Origin: Castor canadensis
Taxonomy: Eukaryota > Chordata > Mammalia > Rodentia > Castoridae
Reading direction: 5' to 3'
Assembly (NCBI RefSeq): GCF_047511655.1
Contig: NC_133391.1
Span: forward strand, 120,412,384 to 120,476,383
DNA length: 64,000 nt
Shown: positions 31,350 through 44,521 of the stretch, in pieces
Layout of the letters: each line of letters starts with the position of its first letter
Numbering within the stretch: position 1 is the first letter of the stretch
The notes under the pieces: model-generated
Seen by the model: the letters and a program-made list of their open reading frames with translations, nothing else
Told to the model about the DNA's origin: nothing
Databases searched by the model: none
Translations under genes and position numbers: made by a program

Positions 31350-34300
31350 CTGTGGGATCCACAGGGCAGACATTAATAAAAAAGGTGGTATTCCTTTAAA
31401 TTGTACCATGAATGTGGTGATTATGAAGCTACCTCCTCTAGTCTTCATTTGCCTTCACTGAGCTAGTCCTTTTAAACTATATGTAAATAAACAAGGTGAG
31501 GACCAACTGTGAGTAAATTCTTACAACTCTGCAATACAAAAAAGGGTTAATTAATGTCTTCAGTAAAAAGTTCTTAGGAGAAAGAAAAAAAAATGTAACA
31601 GAAAAATGGGCACAAAAACAGAGAACTTACAAAAGAAATACAAATGTTCCTGAACAAATTGTTCAATCAAATTTGTAACTTTGAAAATAGGAAGTAAAAT
31701 AAACTCCTATTGTTATCTTCTAAACTGGTGAACTTTTAAGTGATAAAAATCCAGTTGGTGGCAAGGGTTAGAAGAAAAAACATACTGATACAGTGTAAGT
31801 GGGTATAAAATTGGCAAAGTATTCTTGCAAGCAATCTGGCAATACGAAGAAAAGCCCTCAAAAAGGAATATACTTATTGATGCAGCACTTTCATCTTTTT
31901 GTCCTTTTTAATTATTAGCATTTTATAGTTGCACAGGGAATATATGTTGTGACATTTACATAAGAGCTTACCTCTTTTTTTTTTTTTTTTTTGCATTAGA
32001 AAAAAAGTATTTTGGGGGAGAGATGGCCCAAATAATGTATAAACATTTGAATAAATGTACAAACAATTAAAAAAAAGGAAAAAAGTATTTTTATTGTTAT
32101 TTATCATTTTTACATTTACTTACATGTGTCTACATTGTTTGGGTCACTTCCCCCTTCTCCCACCCCTCTTCTCCCCCCTCCTCCAGTACATCTTAATTAG
32201 ATTCACCCCTTCCATCTTTCTCCTTTATCTGTCCCCTGCACTGTTTCTAGTTCATCCTAAGTAATATTTGATGTGCAGGATGGTTTATTTGCCAGGCTAT
32301 AATGATAGAAGTTGAGAAGACGCGAAATGCACAAAAAATTAGGTATAAATTCAATTACAGGAAATTATGCAGCTATTAAAGTATATTGAAATTATGACTT
32401 TTTTTAAATGGTGGGTCTGGGGTTTGAACTGCAGCTATTAAATATTAAGTTAAATACTGATATTTAACACTATCATCAATATGAATCGTAGCTAATGTTA
32501 AATATGGTTAACATAAATTAATGTAACAGTACTAGTTATTATAATACAAAACACTAACAAATCCTACCTTCCAAATCAGATCAAGTAGGTGAACCAGTAA
32601 TTGCATAAAGATTCCCATTCAGACAACAGATGATATTTAGCTTCAATTTATGTATAGTATGTATACATGCGTGTTTGTCTTATTTTTTTCTTGTGGTGCT
32701 GGGCTTGGAACCCAGAGCCTTGAGCATGCTAAGCAAGTGGTCTTCCACTGAGCTACATCCCTAGCCACCTCCAGGGGAGGTTTTTTTTTTTTGAGACAGG
32801 ATCTCAAAGGTTGGCCTTGAGCTCTCAATCCTCCTGCTTTAGTCTCCTGAATGCTGCAGCTACAGGAGTGATGGAATTACAGGTAAGCACCACATACCGA
32901 GCTCTTATCCTCCTTTTATTTTAATGACATAATCTTGGGCAAAGAGAGGCGGTCCCTCTTTGATTTAGAGGGATGTAAGGGGAAGGGCAATTTATAAAAG
33001 GTCTACTCACATCCCAGTGGGATGATCTTTAGGATCTACCATTGTCTCTTTGTAATAGGCAAATGGCTCCACATAGCTAAGACCTTATTCAAAAGAAGCT
33101 ACAAAAGCCTTACAAAATCTATGAGGGTAGAGGAGGAAAAAAGTATGGACAGCAAGAATTTCTAGGAGAAAAGCTAGCAGGAATAATAGGTGCCACTTCT
33201 ACCACTTACTTTTGTCCTTGTGACCAGTAAGCAAACCCCTTTCAGAACTTTTTAAGATGGCTGAGTACTTAATTTGATCCTATAAATAAGCAAAGTCAGA
33301 CATATATACATAGGCTTTGTATAAGTCATTGATAGTACCCCAGGAGCTATTTTCTAATAAAAGGAACAATACACTGGTATCTCTATTGTTTTGCTTGTCT
33401 GAATTTTCTACGATAAGGAAATGTAGAGGAAACGGCTACTTTGGAGGCAGTTCCTGGCCATGGCAGGTCTTCAAGCACAGGCTGAGAATATCTATAGGCA
33501 ACAAAGCTGAAAAGGTTTCTGAGTCACAAGATTTGTTGAGTTAGAGAGGCTTTTAAAGATTCTTTTGCCTTTTTGATTCATGATTCAGTTTGGTCTGATA
33601 TATTCCACTGGCAGAGGGTGAATATATGCTGTTTTATTTAATAAGATGAAGGATCTACAATGTTTTATATAGTTTTTAATCACTGGGTACAGTATATGCA
33701 TTTTGCATTTTACAGGTCACATTTTCTGACTGTAGGCTGAGTGCATTCAGTGGACATTCTTAAAGCTCTTTAGAAGTTAAGATGATCAGCTTACCTTCCA
33801 AAGTGGTGTTTCAGAGGAAGTCTTCCAATATCTTGGATAAAAGAAATCTGAGCTGAAAGCATATTTTAAAAAGTTTTCTTTTTAATGACAGTCTTTTATT
33901 TTTTCAACTGAAAAATAACAACTGTATATATTTATGGTGTACAACAGGACATTTACACACACACACACACACACACACGCACAGACATTGTGGAATGGCT
34001 AAATCAAGGTTTTTTTTTTTTTGTGGACTGAGGTTTGAACTTAGAGTTTTGTGCTTACAAAGCAGGCACTCTACTGCTTGAGCCATACCTCCAGTACATT
34101 TTGCCCTGGTTATTTTGGAAATGGGCTTTTCATGAACTATTTACCCTGGCTGGCCTTGAACTGTGATCCTCCTGATCTGTCTCCCAAGTAGCTAGGATTA
34201 CAGGTGTAAGCTACTGGTGCCCAACTAAATCGAGCTATTTAACATATGTATTATCTCACATACTTTTTTGATAGAAAACTTAGACTCTACTCTTAGCATT

Positions 34301-37300
34301 ATCAAATATACAATATATTATTCACTGCAGTCACCATGATATACAACAGATTTCTTGAACTTATTCCTTCTAAAATTCTATGTCTTTTGACTAACATATT
34401 CCCAGTTCTCACACCTCAGCTTCTAGTAACCAAAATTTTACTGTTTCTAAATGTGACTCTTTTATATTCCTCATATAAGTGAGATCATGCATTACTTGTT
34501 TTTCTGCACCAAGGATTATTTAACATAATGTCCCCCAAGTTCACGTTGAACCAAAAAAAGTTTTAAATAGACAATTCTCCAAAAGAAACATATGAATAAG
34601 CACATGATACCACTTCACAGGATGGCTACCAAAATGCTATAGTAGGTCTTTGAAAATTAAAATTGGAATCATTAGGATTTGTCAATTTCACTATGGGTAT
34701 AAAAGAATCAAAAGGAAGGTCTTAAAACAGGTATGTTATCTCATGTTCATTTGTATACCATGTTCAGCATTATTCAGGATACAGTATGAATATTTCTTAT
34801 TCAAAATGCTTGGGATCAAAAGTGTCCCACACTTTGGATTTTGAAATGTTTCCATGCACATATTGAATCATTTTGGGGATAGAATCCAAGCGTATATGAA
34901 AAATTAACTTGTTTCATATGTACCTTATACATATAGCATGAAGTTCCTTTTATATGATATATTTAGTGCATTTTATACTGTTATCACATGAGGTCAGGTG
35001 TGGAACTGTCCACTTGTTGAGTCATGTTGGTGCTCTGTAAATTTCAGTTTTGGATTATTTCAGATTCTCAGATTTGGGATATTCCAACTACAGTCAAAAA
35101 GTACAAGCAACCCTAGTGTCCATCACAGATGAACGAGTAACCAAAATGTGATCATATACATACAATGGAATAGTATTCAGTCTTAAGAAAGAAGGGAAGT
35201 TTGATACATGATACAACATGGATGAGCCTTGATGTCATACTAAGTGAAATAAGCCAGTCACAAAAGGCCAAGTAGTGTATGATTCCACTTATGTGAAGTA
35301 TCAAGAGTAGTCAAATTCATGGGGTTATAAAGTAGAATGATGGCTGCCAGAAACTAGGGGTAAAGGAAAATGGGGTGAAGTTTAATGGCTTTAAGTTTCC
35401 AAGATAAAAATGTGCTGGAGATTGGTTGCAGAACAAGGTAAACAAACTTAATACTACTAAACTGTATATTTAAAAACTGCTACGATGATGGATTTCATGT
35501 TATGTGTACTTTGTTATGACTGATAAAGAATGGCATAGTAGACTTCCAGAATGACTGAATGAGTTCTTGTGTTCCCCAGTGAGATAAGCAACAAGGGTGA
35601 AAACTTTTCTGTATTTATTTATTTATTTATTTGCAGCACTGAGGTTTGAATTCAGGGTCTCACGCTTGCTAGGCAGGTGCTCTTACCACCTGAGCTACTC
35701 CACCAGCCATCAACGGTGAACATTTTAAAACAAAACAAAAACAATTTGAAGTCTCTGGAAATTATCCTAAGAACAAACAGCAAATAAGGAAATATTTATT
35801 TAAGAAAATCTAACAAGAAGAGTATGACATTTGAACTACTATCTTCTCCCTTCCGTTTCAAAGATGAAGGTTGATGAAAACTTCTTTTCAGGTGGGTGCA
35901 GCCAAGTGCACAGAGCTCCTTCCCAGTGATTTTATTTGAAACACTGTGTGAAGTTCAAGCCTCTTGTTTTGAGACAGGATCTCGATATGTACCTCGGGCT
36001 AGCCTCGAACTCTCCACCTTCCTGCTTCTGCCTCCTGAGTGCTGGGCTTACAAATATGTACCACCATGCTAAGCACAGCTACCTAATTCTTTGGAAAGAA
36101 CCAGGGAAAGAGACAACTGAGAAGACTCCTGGAATCAGAATAAACCTTTGAGACTAGCCTTAAGGCCTAAAATGTGCCCAATCATGACTGGATCAGACAG
36201 TGGACAAATTTTTATGCCCCCCACACTGTTGAAAACAATAGAGCAATCAGCCAGTAATTAGTGAAGCCAAACAGGTGGATGTGTTGCCAAATGAGATGCA
36301 TAACTATTCAGAAAGATGGAAGAAAGACAGTCAAAAATGTTCTGCTAAACCCACTGCCAACCAAAGGTGACTGTGGGCATACCCAAACAGAGCTCTCTAT
36401 GTAGTAGCAAAGGCTTCACAATGCAGGGGCAGACAGGGTTCAATAAAACAGCTTAGTCACATCACTGAATAAGTACATGACAGCAAAAACAAGCCCCAGG
36501 GACTGGGGATTTAGCTCTGGGGTAGCATGCCAAGGCTGTGGGCTCAATTCCCATTACTAAAAAGCAAACAAAAAAGACAAGCTCCAGAAATGAGAAGGAA
36601 AATCAGTAGTTACAAAATATTCCCTAAGATGTCCAATTTTCAACAAAAAAATTGTGAGACATGCAAAGAAACAGGAAAATGAAGGAAAAGGAAGGCAAAA
36701 GAAATTGGCTCAGAGAAGTCCCAGACAAAAATTAAATAGAAAAAAACCTTCAAATCCTAGCTAGTCGGAAGGCCAAATGGGGAGGATTGAGGTTTAGGGC
36801 AAGCATATAATCCCAATTATGAGGGAAACATAAATAAGAGGACTGTGGTCCAATGCTGAGCTGGACAAAAGCAAGACCCTACCTGAAAAAAAAAAAAAAA
36901 AAAAAAAAAAGGGCTGGGAGAGTGGTTTAAGTGCAAGAGCACCTGCCAAGCAAGCTCGAGGCCCTGAGTTCAAACCCTAGAACCACCAAGAAAAAGAAAA
37001 AGACTCCATAAGTTCAAAGAAAAAAAGGAAGCCATGCTTAAAGAAGTAAAAGTTTATAATGACAATGGCTCATCAAAAAGAGATTATCAATTAAGTGACA
37101 TATAAAAAGAACCAAATGGAAATACTGGTCTTGAAACATACAATAACCAAAGTGAAACACCCACTAGGGAGGCTCAACAGTAGATCTGACCTAGCAAAAG
37201 AAAGAACCGACAGGGAGGATGATGAGGGAGAAAGATGGAGGGGGTGAATCTAATTAAGATACATTGTAAGCACATATGTAAATGTCACAAATAAACTGTG

Positions 37301-40300
37301 TACAATTAATATATGTGAATACTAATAAAAAAAAGAATGAACCAGCAACTTTGACATGGATTCCTGGAGATTAAGCAATCAAAAAACAGAAAACAGAATG
37401 AAGAAAAATGAATAAATTCTTGGGAAAAGTGGGACATCTTTAAGTATAACAATATACCCTAATGAAGGAGTAGGAAAGGACAGAGAGGAAAAAAAATATA
37501 AAAAGAAACTCTGGCTTTCCCCAACACCAAAAAAAAAGACCAAAAAAGAATAAAAAGAAACAATGGCTAAAAATGGCATAGTAAATAAATGTGAAAGAAG
37601 TGAGGAAAAGAGAAGTCCAAGGGTAACTTCCAGCTCTTGATTCAACTGCCTCCACCTCCCATGTACTGGGATTATAGCTGTGTGCCATTTCACTTGGCTC
37701 CAAACATCTCACTTTTGACTAAATTTTATAAACTCTCACAATATTTACAAATCTAACAGTATGATGGCTTTAAGGATACATTTTTCAAAATCTACTATAC
37801 AATTGGGGTTTTTAAGAAACAGCTCTTTGATATGGAAAGCTTAGAGCTGTGATTTTAGAGTTCCACTTTTTTACCTAGTGGATAACATGACTCTCCAGAT
37901 GAATCTGATATAAGTAACATAAACCACTACTGCTCAAACACCTTAAACTTCTCACATGTGAGAATTCTGTGATCATGTTTTGTGACTGAGTTAGTAGGTG
38001 GGATCTGACTCTGAATTCCTCACAAGGCTCAGGTGATGCTGATGTTCCTGGGCCAAGTGTGCTAATCAATTGACTCTCGAAGAAGTAGGCATGTGCAAGG
38101 CAGCTCCTGTGGCCACATCAAATTGATGTATTCTGGCAAGGACTAAAGGAAATGGGCTATGGGTATGTAAAAATGGGAAATACGGATTTTCATTCTTCAA
38201 AAGGTGAGGTATGCCCATGGAAAGAAAAAGGTTAGCATGAACTCTGAGGTGTTAGCCTGCAACTGACTGTTCTTGATAGAACTCCCATTTTATAAACACA
38301 CAGATTTCCTAGCTTTTTTTCCACGGAAAAAGCCTAGAATAGTGCCACTCTAATAGAAATGTGGTATATATAGGGCCCAGGTCCTGTTTTTCTAAACACC
38401 AGTCCTGCTGAAAGGCTCTAGACTGTCCCAAAATTCCTGACTGGAACAAGGAAAATACAAAATGGTCCTCGAATACATCCTTTCAGAAGGTTAAGAAAGT
38501 GTCCAAAGATTAATGGGGACATATCAAAATAAACACAGCTAGCTTAAAGAGGTACCCCCCAAGTCAAATATGGACAACTTGATATCAAAATAAATAATGA
38601 TAGCAAGGAATTAAAATTAAAAGAAATAAAAATCTAAAGATATATTAATAAATACTAACCAAATAAACAAATAAGTGGGAGAGAAGTCAAAACTTGTACT
38701 ACAACTCACCAACAAAAACGTAGAGGAGATGATGGCTTATTAAAAAAAAAAATCAAAACAGGTGAGATGGTGTGTGGCCATAATCCCAGCAGTTGGATAC
38801 TGAGGCAGGAGAATGACAAGTTAAAGGGCAGCCTGGGTTACAAAAATGAGAAAACAGAAAAAAAACAACCATTTGCCAGTCATAGCAGACTCAGAAAATT
38901 GTCAGTGGATGCTACAACCGATGGGTGGAATTTTTATTTTGTTATTTCATTTCATGCACCAGGGTTTGAACTCAGGGTCTCCTACTTGCTAGTCAGGTGC
39001 CCCACCACTTGATTTAATCCACTAGATCTTCTTTTGTGTTAGGTACTTTTTCCCCACCCAGACTGGCCTCAAACTGCGATCCTCTCAATCTCAGCCTCCA
39101 AATAGCTCGGATTACAGAGTAAATCAGCCCATACTGGGTGAAATTTTAATTAGAAATAGGATCTTTACATAATCTCAAGGTTATCTCCCCACAAAACACT
39201 TATTTACATGTCACTGGAAAACCCCAAAGATAACATAATCTTACCAAGTGTAAAAGTTAGCTTTACTAGTAATAGTATAAACAGACATCATATTCCTTAT
39301 ATGATAGGATAACAAGACAGCATAACTTTTACAGTACTCCTGACAAAAACACATATCCTAAATCCAATCAAGAGAAGTCATCAAATTGATATGCTTCTAA
39401 AATGTCATTAATAAATAAATAAACTGTTCCAGATCTAGAGATTAAGAGCTATGGCAACTAAACGTACACTGTGTGATCTTCATTTTTTTTGAGACAGAAT
39501 CTCACTATGTAGGCATAGGCTGGCTCAGAACTCGTAATCCTTCTGCCTCAGCAGTAAGGAATTACCTGAGTGGTAGAATTATAGGTAAGTGTCACAATGC
39601 CCCGAACATCATGTAATCTTGTACTGGATTACTGGACAAGAAAGGGGATAAAAATAAATAATGGACGCTGGTGGCTCACGCCTGTAATCCTAGTTACTCA
39701 GGAGGCAGAGATCGGGCGGAGGATCGAGGTTTGCAGTAAGCCACGGAAAACAGTTTATGAGATCCTGTCTCGAAAAAAATCCATCATAAAAAAGGGCTGG
39801 TGCAATGGCTCAAGGTGTAGGTCCTGAGTTCAAACCCCAATACCACCAAAAAAAACCCCAAAAACAAAAACAAGTTGTTATTTTACAAAAGGAATTGTCA
39901 GGACTAAACTGGCAGAATTTGGAAGGGATTGATAGACAACTAGATGATTTAAATTTGCATACTGTGGTATATAGGAGAATGTTCTTGTCTCTAGGAAGTA
40001 CATGAGAATAATGGGACATAAATGCAATCTACTCAAACACAATCTTGGAAAAAATATGTATATGTGTGGGCTTATGCATTTAGAGGAAGAGACAGAGTGT
40101 ACATAAGGCAAATATTATAAAAATTTAAGAGAGCTAGGCACCAATGACTCACACCTATAACACTAGCTAATTAGAGGAGGATGAGATTGGGAGTATCGAG
40201 GTTTGAGAACAGCCCAGGCAAACAGTTTGTGAGACTCTGTCTCCAAACTAACCAAAGCAAAATGGATTGGAGGTGTGGCTCAAGTGGTAAAACATCTGCT

Positions 40301-43300
40301 TTGCAAGCACAAAGCCCTGAGTTCAAAACCACAGTATCACCCAAAAAAAAAAAAAAATTAACAGAGAAATCCTGACCAGTACGCAAGTTTTTTTTTTTTT
40401 TTTGCAGTACTGGGGTTTGAACTCAAGGCCTCACACTTGCTAGGCAGGTGTTCTACCACTAGCCCTTTTTTGTGTTGGATATTTTCAAGATAGGGTCTCT
40501 CAAACTATTTGCCTAGGCTGTTTTTGAACCTCAATCCTCCTGATCTCTGCCTCCCAAGTAGCTAGGATTATAGTGAGCCACTGGCCTGGCTACAAGAAGT
40601 CTTTTGTACTGTTCTTGAATCTTTAAGTTTGAAATTACTTCAAAAAAAAGTTAACAAATTAGTGTAATCTTAAAAGAAATTGGGAAGGATAAGGAAATGT
40701 CTGGCTCTGACATACAGATTAAATGTCTACTATCCAAAAAGTTATCCCACTTTTGCCTACGAATACAGATAATTTAAAAATATTAAGTATCAGTCAGATG
40801 TGGTGGTCATGATTATAATTCCAGCTACTCAGGAAGCAGAGACTGGGAGAATTTTGTTTTGAAGCCAAGCTGGGGAAAAAGCAAGACCCCACATCAACAA
40901 ACAAGCCATGAGTGGTGGTACATTCCCATAATCTCAGCTACATAGGAGGAATAAGTAGGAGGATTATGTATGTTCAAACCTGTTCTGGGCAAAAAGTTCA
41001 AGACTCTATTTGAAAAATAACTAAAGCAAAAGTGGTGGAGAGAGGGCTCAAGTGGTAAAGTGCTTATCTAGCAAGCACAAAGCCCAAAGTTCAAACTCCA
41101 GTAAAAAAATGCAATAATCTCAAAAGCTACAAGATGCTTATTGTGTTAAGTCTTCTCATCACATAGAAGGTAAACACAATCTAAAAATTTCTGAGAAGTT
41201 TGGTGAATTATGTGGCAGATTATTAATATTTTTATTTTTTATTTCTTTTTTGGTGGTACTGAGGGTTGAACTCATGGCCTAACACTTGCTAGGCAGGCAC
41301 TCTTACCACTTGAACCACTCCATCAGCCCAATATTTTTAATACAACACAAATTCTGTCCTACTTTGAAGATTAGCACCACAGATGTGATCACTAACAAAA
41401 TGTGTCTTTTATACATCAAAAAAGAGACAAGTACGGAAAAACTGGGAAAGTCCATAAAGTCAAATCTCAGAAGAAATATAACTTGTCCAAGTGCGCACTG
41501 CCACAGGTATACTCATGTTGTTTGTGGCATCATTTATTTATTTTGGTGGGACTAGGATTAGAACTCATGGCTTCCATACTTGCAAAGCAGGCAATCTACC
41601 ACTTGAGCCACACCTCCCATTGATTTTGCTGTGGTTATTTTGAGATGAAGTTTGGTGAACAATTTGCCCAGGCTAGCCTCAAACCATTATCTCCACCAAT
41701 TTTAGCTTCCCAAGTAGCTAGGATTACAACTGTGAGCCGGCAATGAGCTATTGTGGCATTATTTTAATCTCATGACTTGGAAATTCAATGTGAATATGCT
41801 ATAATGGGTACCATTTGTAATACTGAAATCAGCCAAAATATTCATCACTACAGAAAAGAAGGAGTTAGATTTAAATATACTTCAGCATTACTGCTTTGAT
41901 ATTAACTTATAAAATATGAAAGACTACCCACATAAGTGACAGAAGAAAATTAAAGCTTGTCTCATTCCATCTATTTCTATATCACAAAAGAAAGTTGGGG
42001 AAAATGCTGATCACCTACCTGTGGGTGAAGGAGGAGATACCTTCGATTTGTTTGTTTATTTAAACAAAAAACATATTAATTCTGGATCAAAAAATAAAGG
42101 GAAAAAAACTTAACTCAGGAATACATAACAATAAGATGACTTACAAAAAGACTGAAATGAGCTACGCGCCGGCTCACGCCTATAATCCTGGCTATTCAGG
42201 AGGAAGAGATCAGGAGGATTGTGGTTTGAAGCCAGCCTGGGCAAATAATTCTGCAAGACCCTGACTTGAAAAACCCTTCACAACAACAGGACTGGTGGAG
42301 TGGCTCAAGGTGAAGGCCCTGAGTTCAAACCCCAGTCCCAAAAAAAAAAAAAAATTGAAATGAAACACTAAAGGAAAAGCCATGATTACCTTGACTTCGC
42401 ATAGGAATGGTCAGCAGAGCAAGGTAAGGTAATAGCTGAGTTTGGAGACATAAAGCTGGTAGGCAGAAATCAGAAAAAAGTGCTTTTGCTGCCAGGCAAT
42501 TTTCCCGATACTGTATAGCAAAGATAAAAAAGTGACAAGAAAATAAAATTTAAAAGGTGGTTATGTATTCCAAGACACAGTTTTTTATACCACAAAGTGT
42601 GTGGGCTTATATACCATAAATACACTCTTTTTCTTTTTGAGACAAGGTCTGGCTATGCAGCCCAGCTGCCCTCCACTTCCTCAAGGGCACAAATATACTT
42701 TTAAGAGTTTATGTTAGTCGTTTGTAATTTTCCCAGCATTATCTAACAATATCATGTGAATTAGCAGCAGCCTCACACAACTTATGTTTACCACATCTCA
42801 TGATTGTTATAAAGAGGTCACATTAAATGACTGACCCATACAACTGAGGCTTGTGTAAGAACACACAAAGCTGTTTACACCATGGTGAAACTGCCTAACA
42901 ATGCAGTTCTCAGAACAGGTTTCTATTGACAAACTTCTCAATGTGTCTCCATCCTTACAAAATGCATGGCTACCCTTGTTCCTTCCTATTATAGCTTATA
43001 CTCCCTCTACAACAAAATTAGAAATAAGGGCAAAATAGTTTCTGCTGGGTACTGAGGGGGTGGGGGGGAGAGGGAGGGGGCAGAGTGGGTGGTAAGGGAG
43101 GGGGTGGGGGCAGGGGGGAGAAATGACCCAAGCCTTGTATGCACATATATAATAAAAGAAAAAAAAAAAAAAAACAAAATGCATGGCTATGGGCTGGTGC
43201 ATGGCTCTAGAGGCAGAGCACCTGCCCAGCAAGTGTGAGGTCCTGAGTTCAAATCCCAGTGCTACTCCCCACAAAAACAACTAAATAAATAAATGCACGA

Positions 43301-44490
43301 CCAAAAAAAAGAAATGGTTAACTATATGGTCATTAATCAGTATAGCCACCATATAGTACAACAAATCTTTAACTTATCTTTCCTGAGTGAAATCTGTACC
43401 CTAGGATTTATTTTATGCTTGTTTGAGATCAGGCTCCCTGTATATCCCAGGTTCTTAAAACTCCTGCCTTAGCCTTCCAAGTGCTAGGTCTATAGGCTGG
43501 CACCTTTATGCCCAGTCTCTATGCTGTACCTTAATTCTAAGAAACTGTGGGGCTTAGCAACTATTTTACTAAGAATGAAACATTTTCTTTTTTTAACTTA
43601 AAAAAAAAAAGCCAGCTTTATTGAGATATAATTCATATGCAATAAAGTTCCAAGTATACGATTTAAAGTGCACCTGACTCAAACTCAAAATTCATAATTC
43701 TTTTTCTTACCTTTTTATGTATTAGAAGCCACTGAGGTTTGTGCAGGGGTCGAAAACTTGATCCTCCTCCTTGGCAATGAGCAAATCCTCGGGCTTTGTT
43801 GGAATGTATCAAACCTCTTGTAGCTACAGAAGTACTATATTCCCTGAGTAATGAACGTATCTAACAAATGAGACAAGATGTGAAATAAGTAAGAGATTTG
43901 TAAAACAGTATATTGGTACTACAGACACACAAAAAAAGACTGAACACATTTAGTTACTCTGTATTCACATTTTTCAGCATCACTAAAGCTTAATAATACT
44001 GCTACAAAATTATTTAAAACAAATTCAAATGAGACAGCAAGTAAACACAATGGGTAAACTAAGTAGGTCTTGGATGGCAGTAGGGGAAAAAAACTTTACA
44101 TTTTTGAGGCAAATGGAGAAATAAATATGGACAATATATTACTAAATCAATGTTAATTAAATCAATGTCAACTTTCTTAGATGTGATGTTACTATGGTTG
44201 TAATTTAACAAAATCTTTATTCATGTATGATGTTTACAATTCCTTTCCAATTACTCAGTCAAAACCAAGTATCTAAATACATAAAGAAATTAAGTAGCCG
44301 GGCTCTGGTAGCTCACGCCTGTAATCCTAGCTACTCAGGAGGCAAAGATCAGTAGGATTTGGGTTCGAAGACAGCCCTGGGCAAATAGTTCGAGAGACCC
44401 TATCTCAAAAAATTCCTTTACAAAAAAGGGCTGGTGGAGTGGTTCATGGTATAGGACCTGAGTTCAAACCCTAGTACCACTCCCTGACCA

Positions 44491-44521
<31 letters not shown>

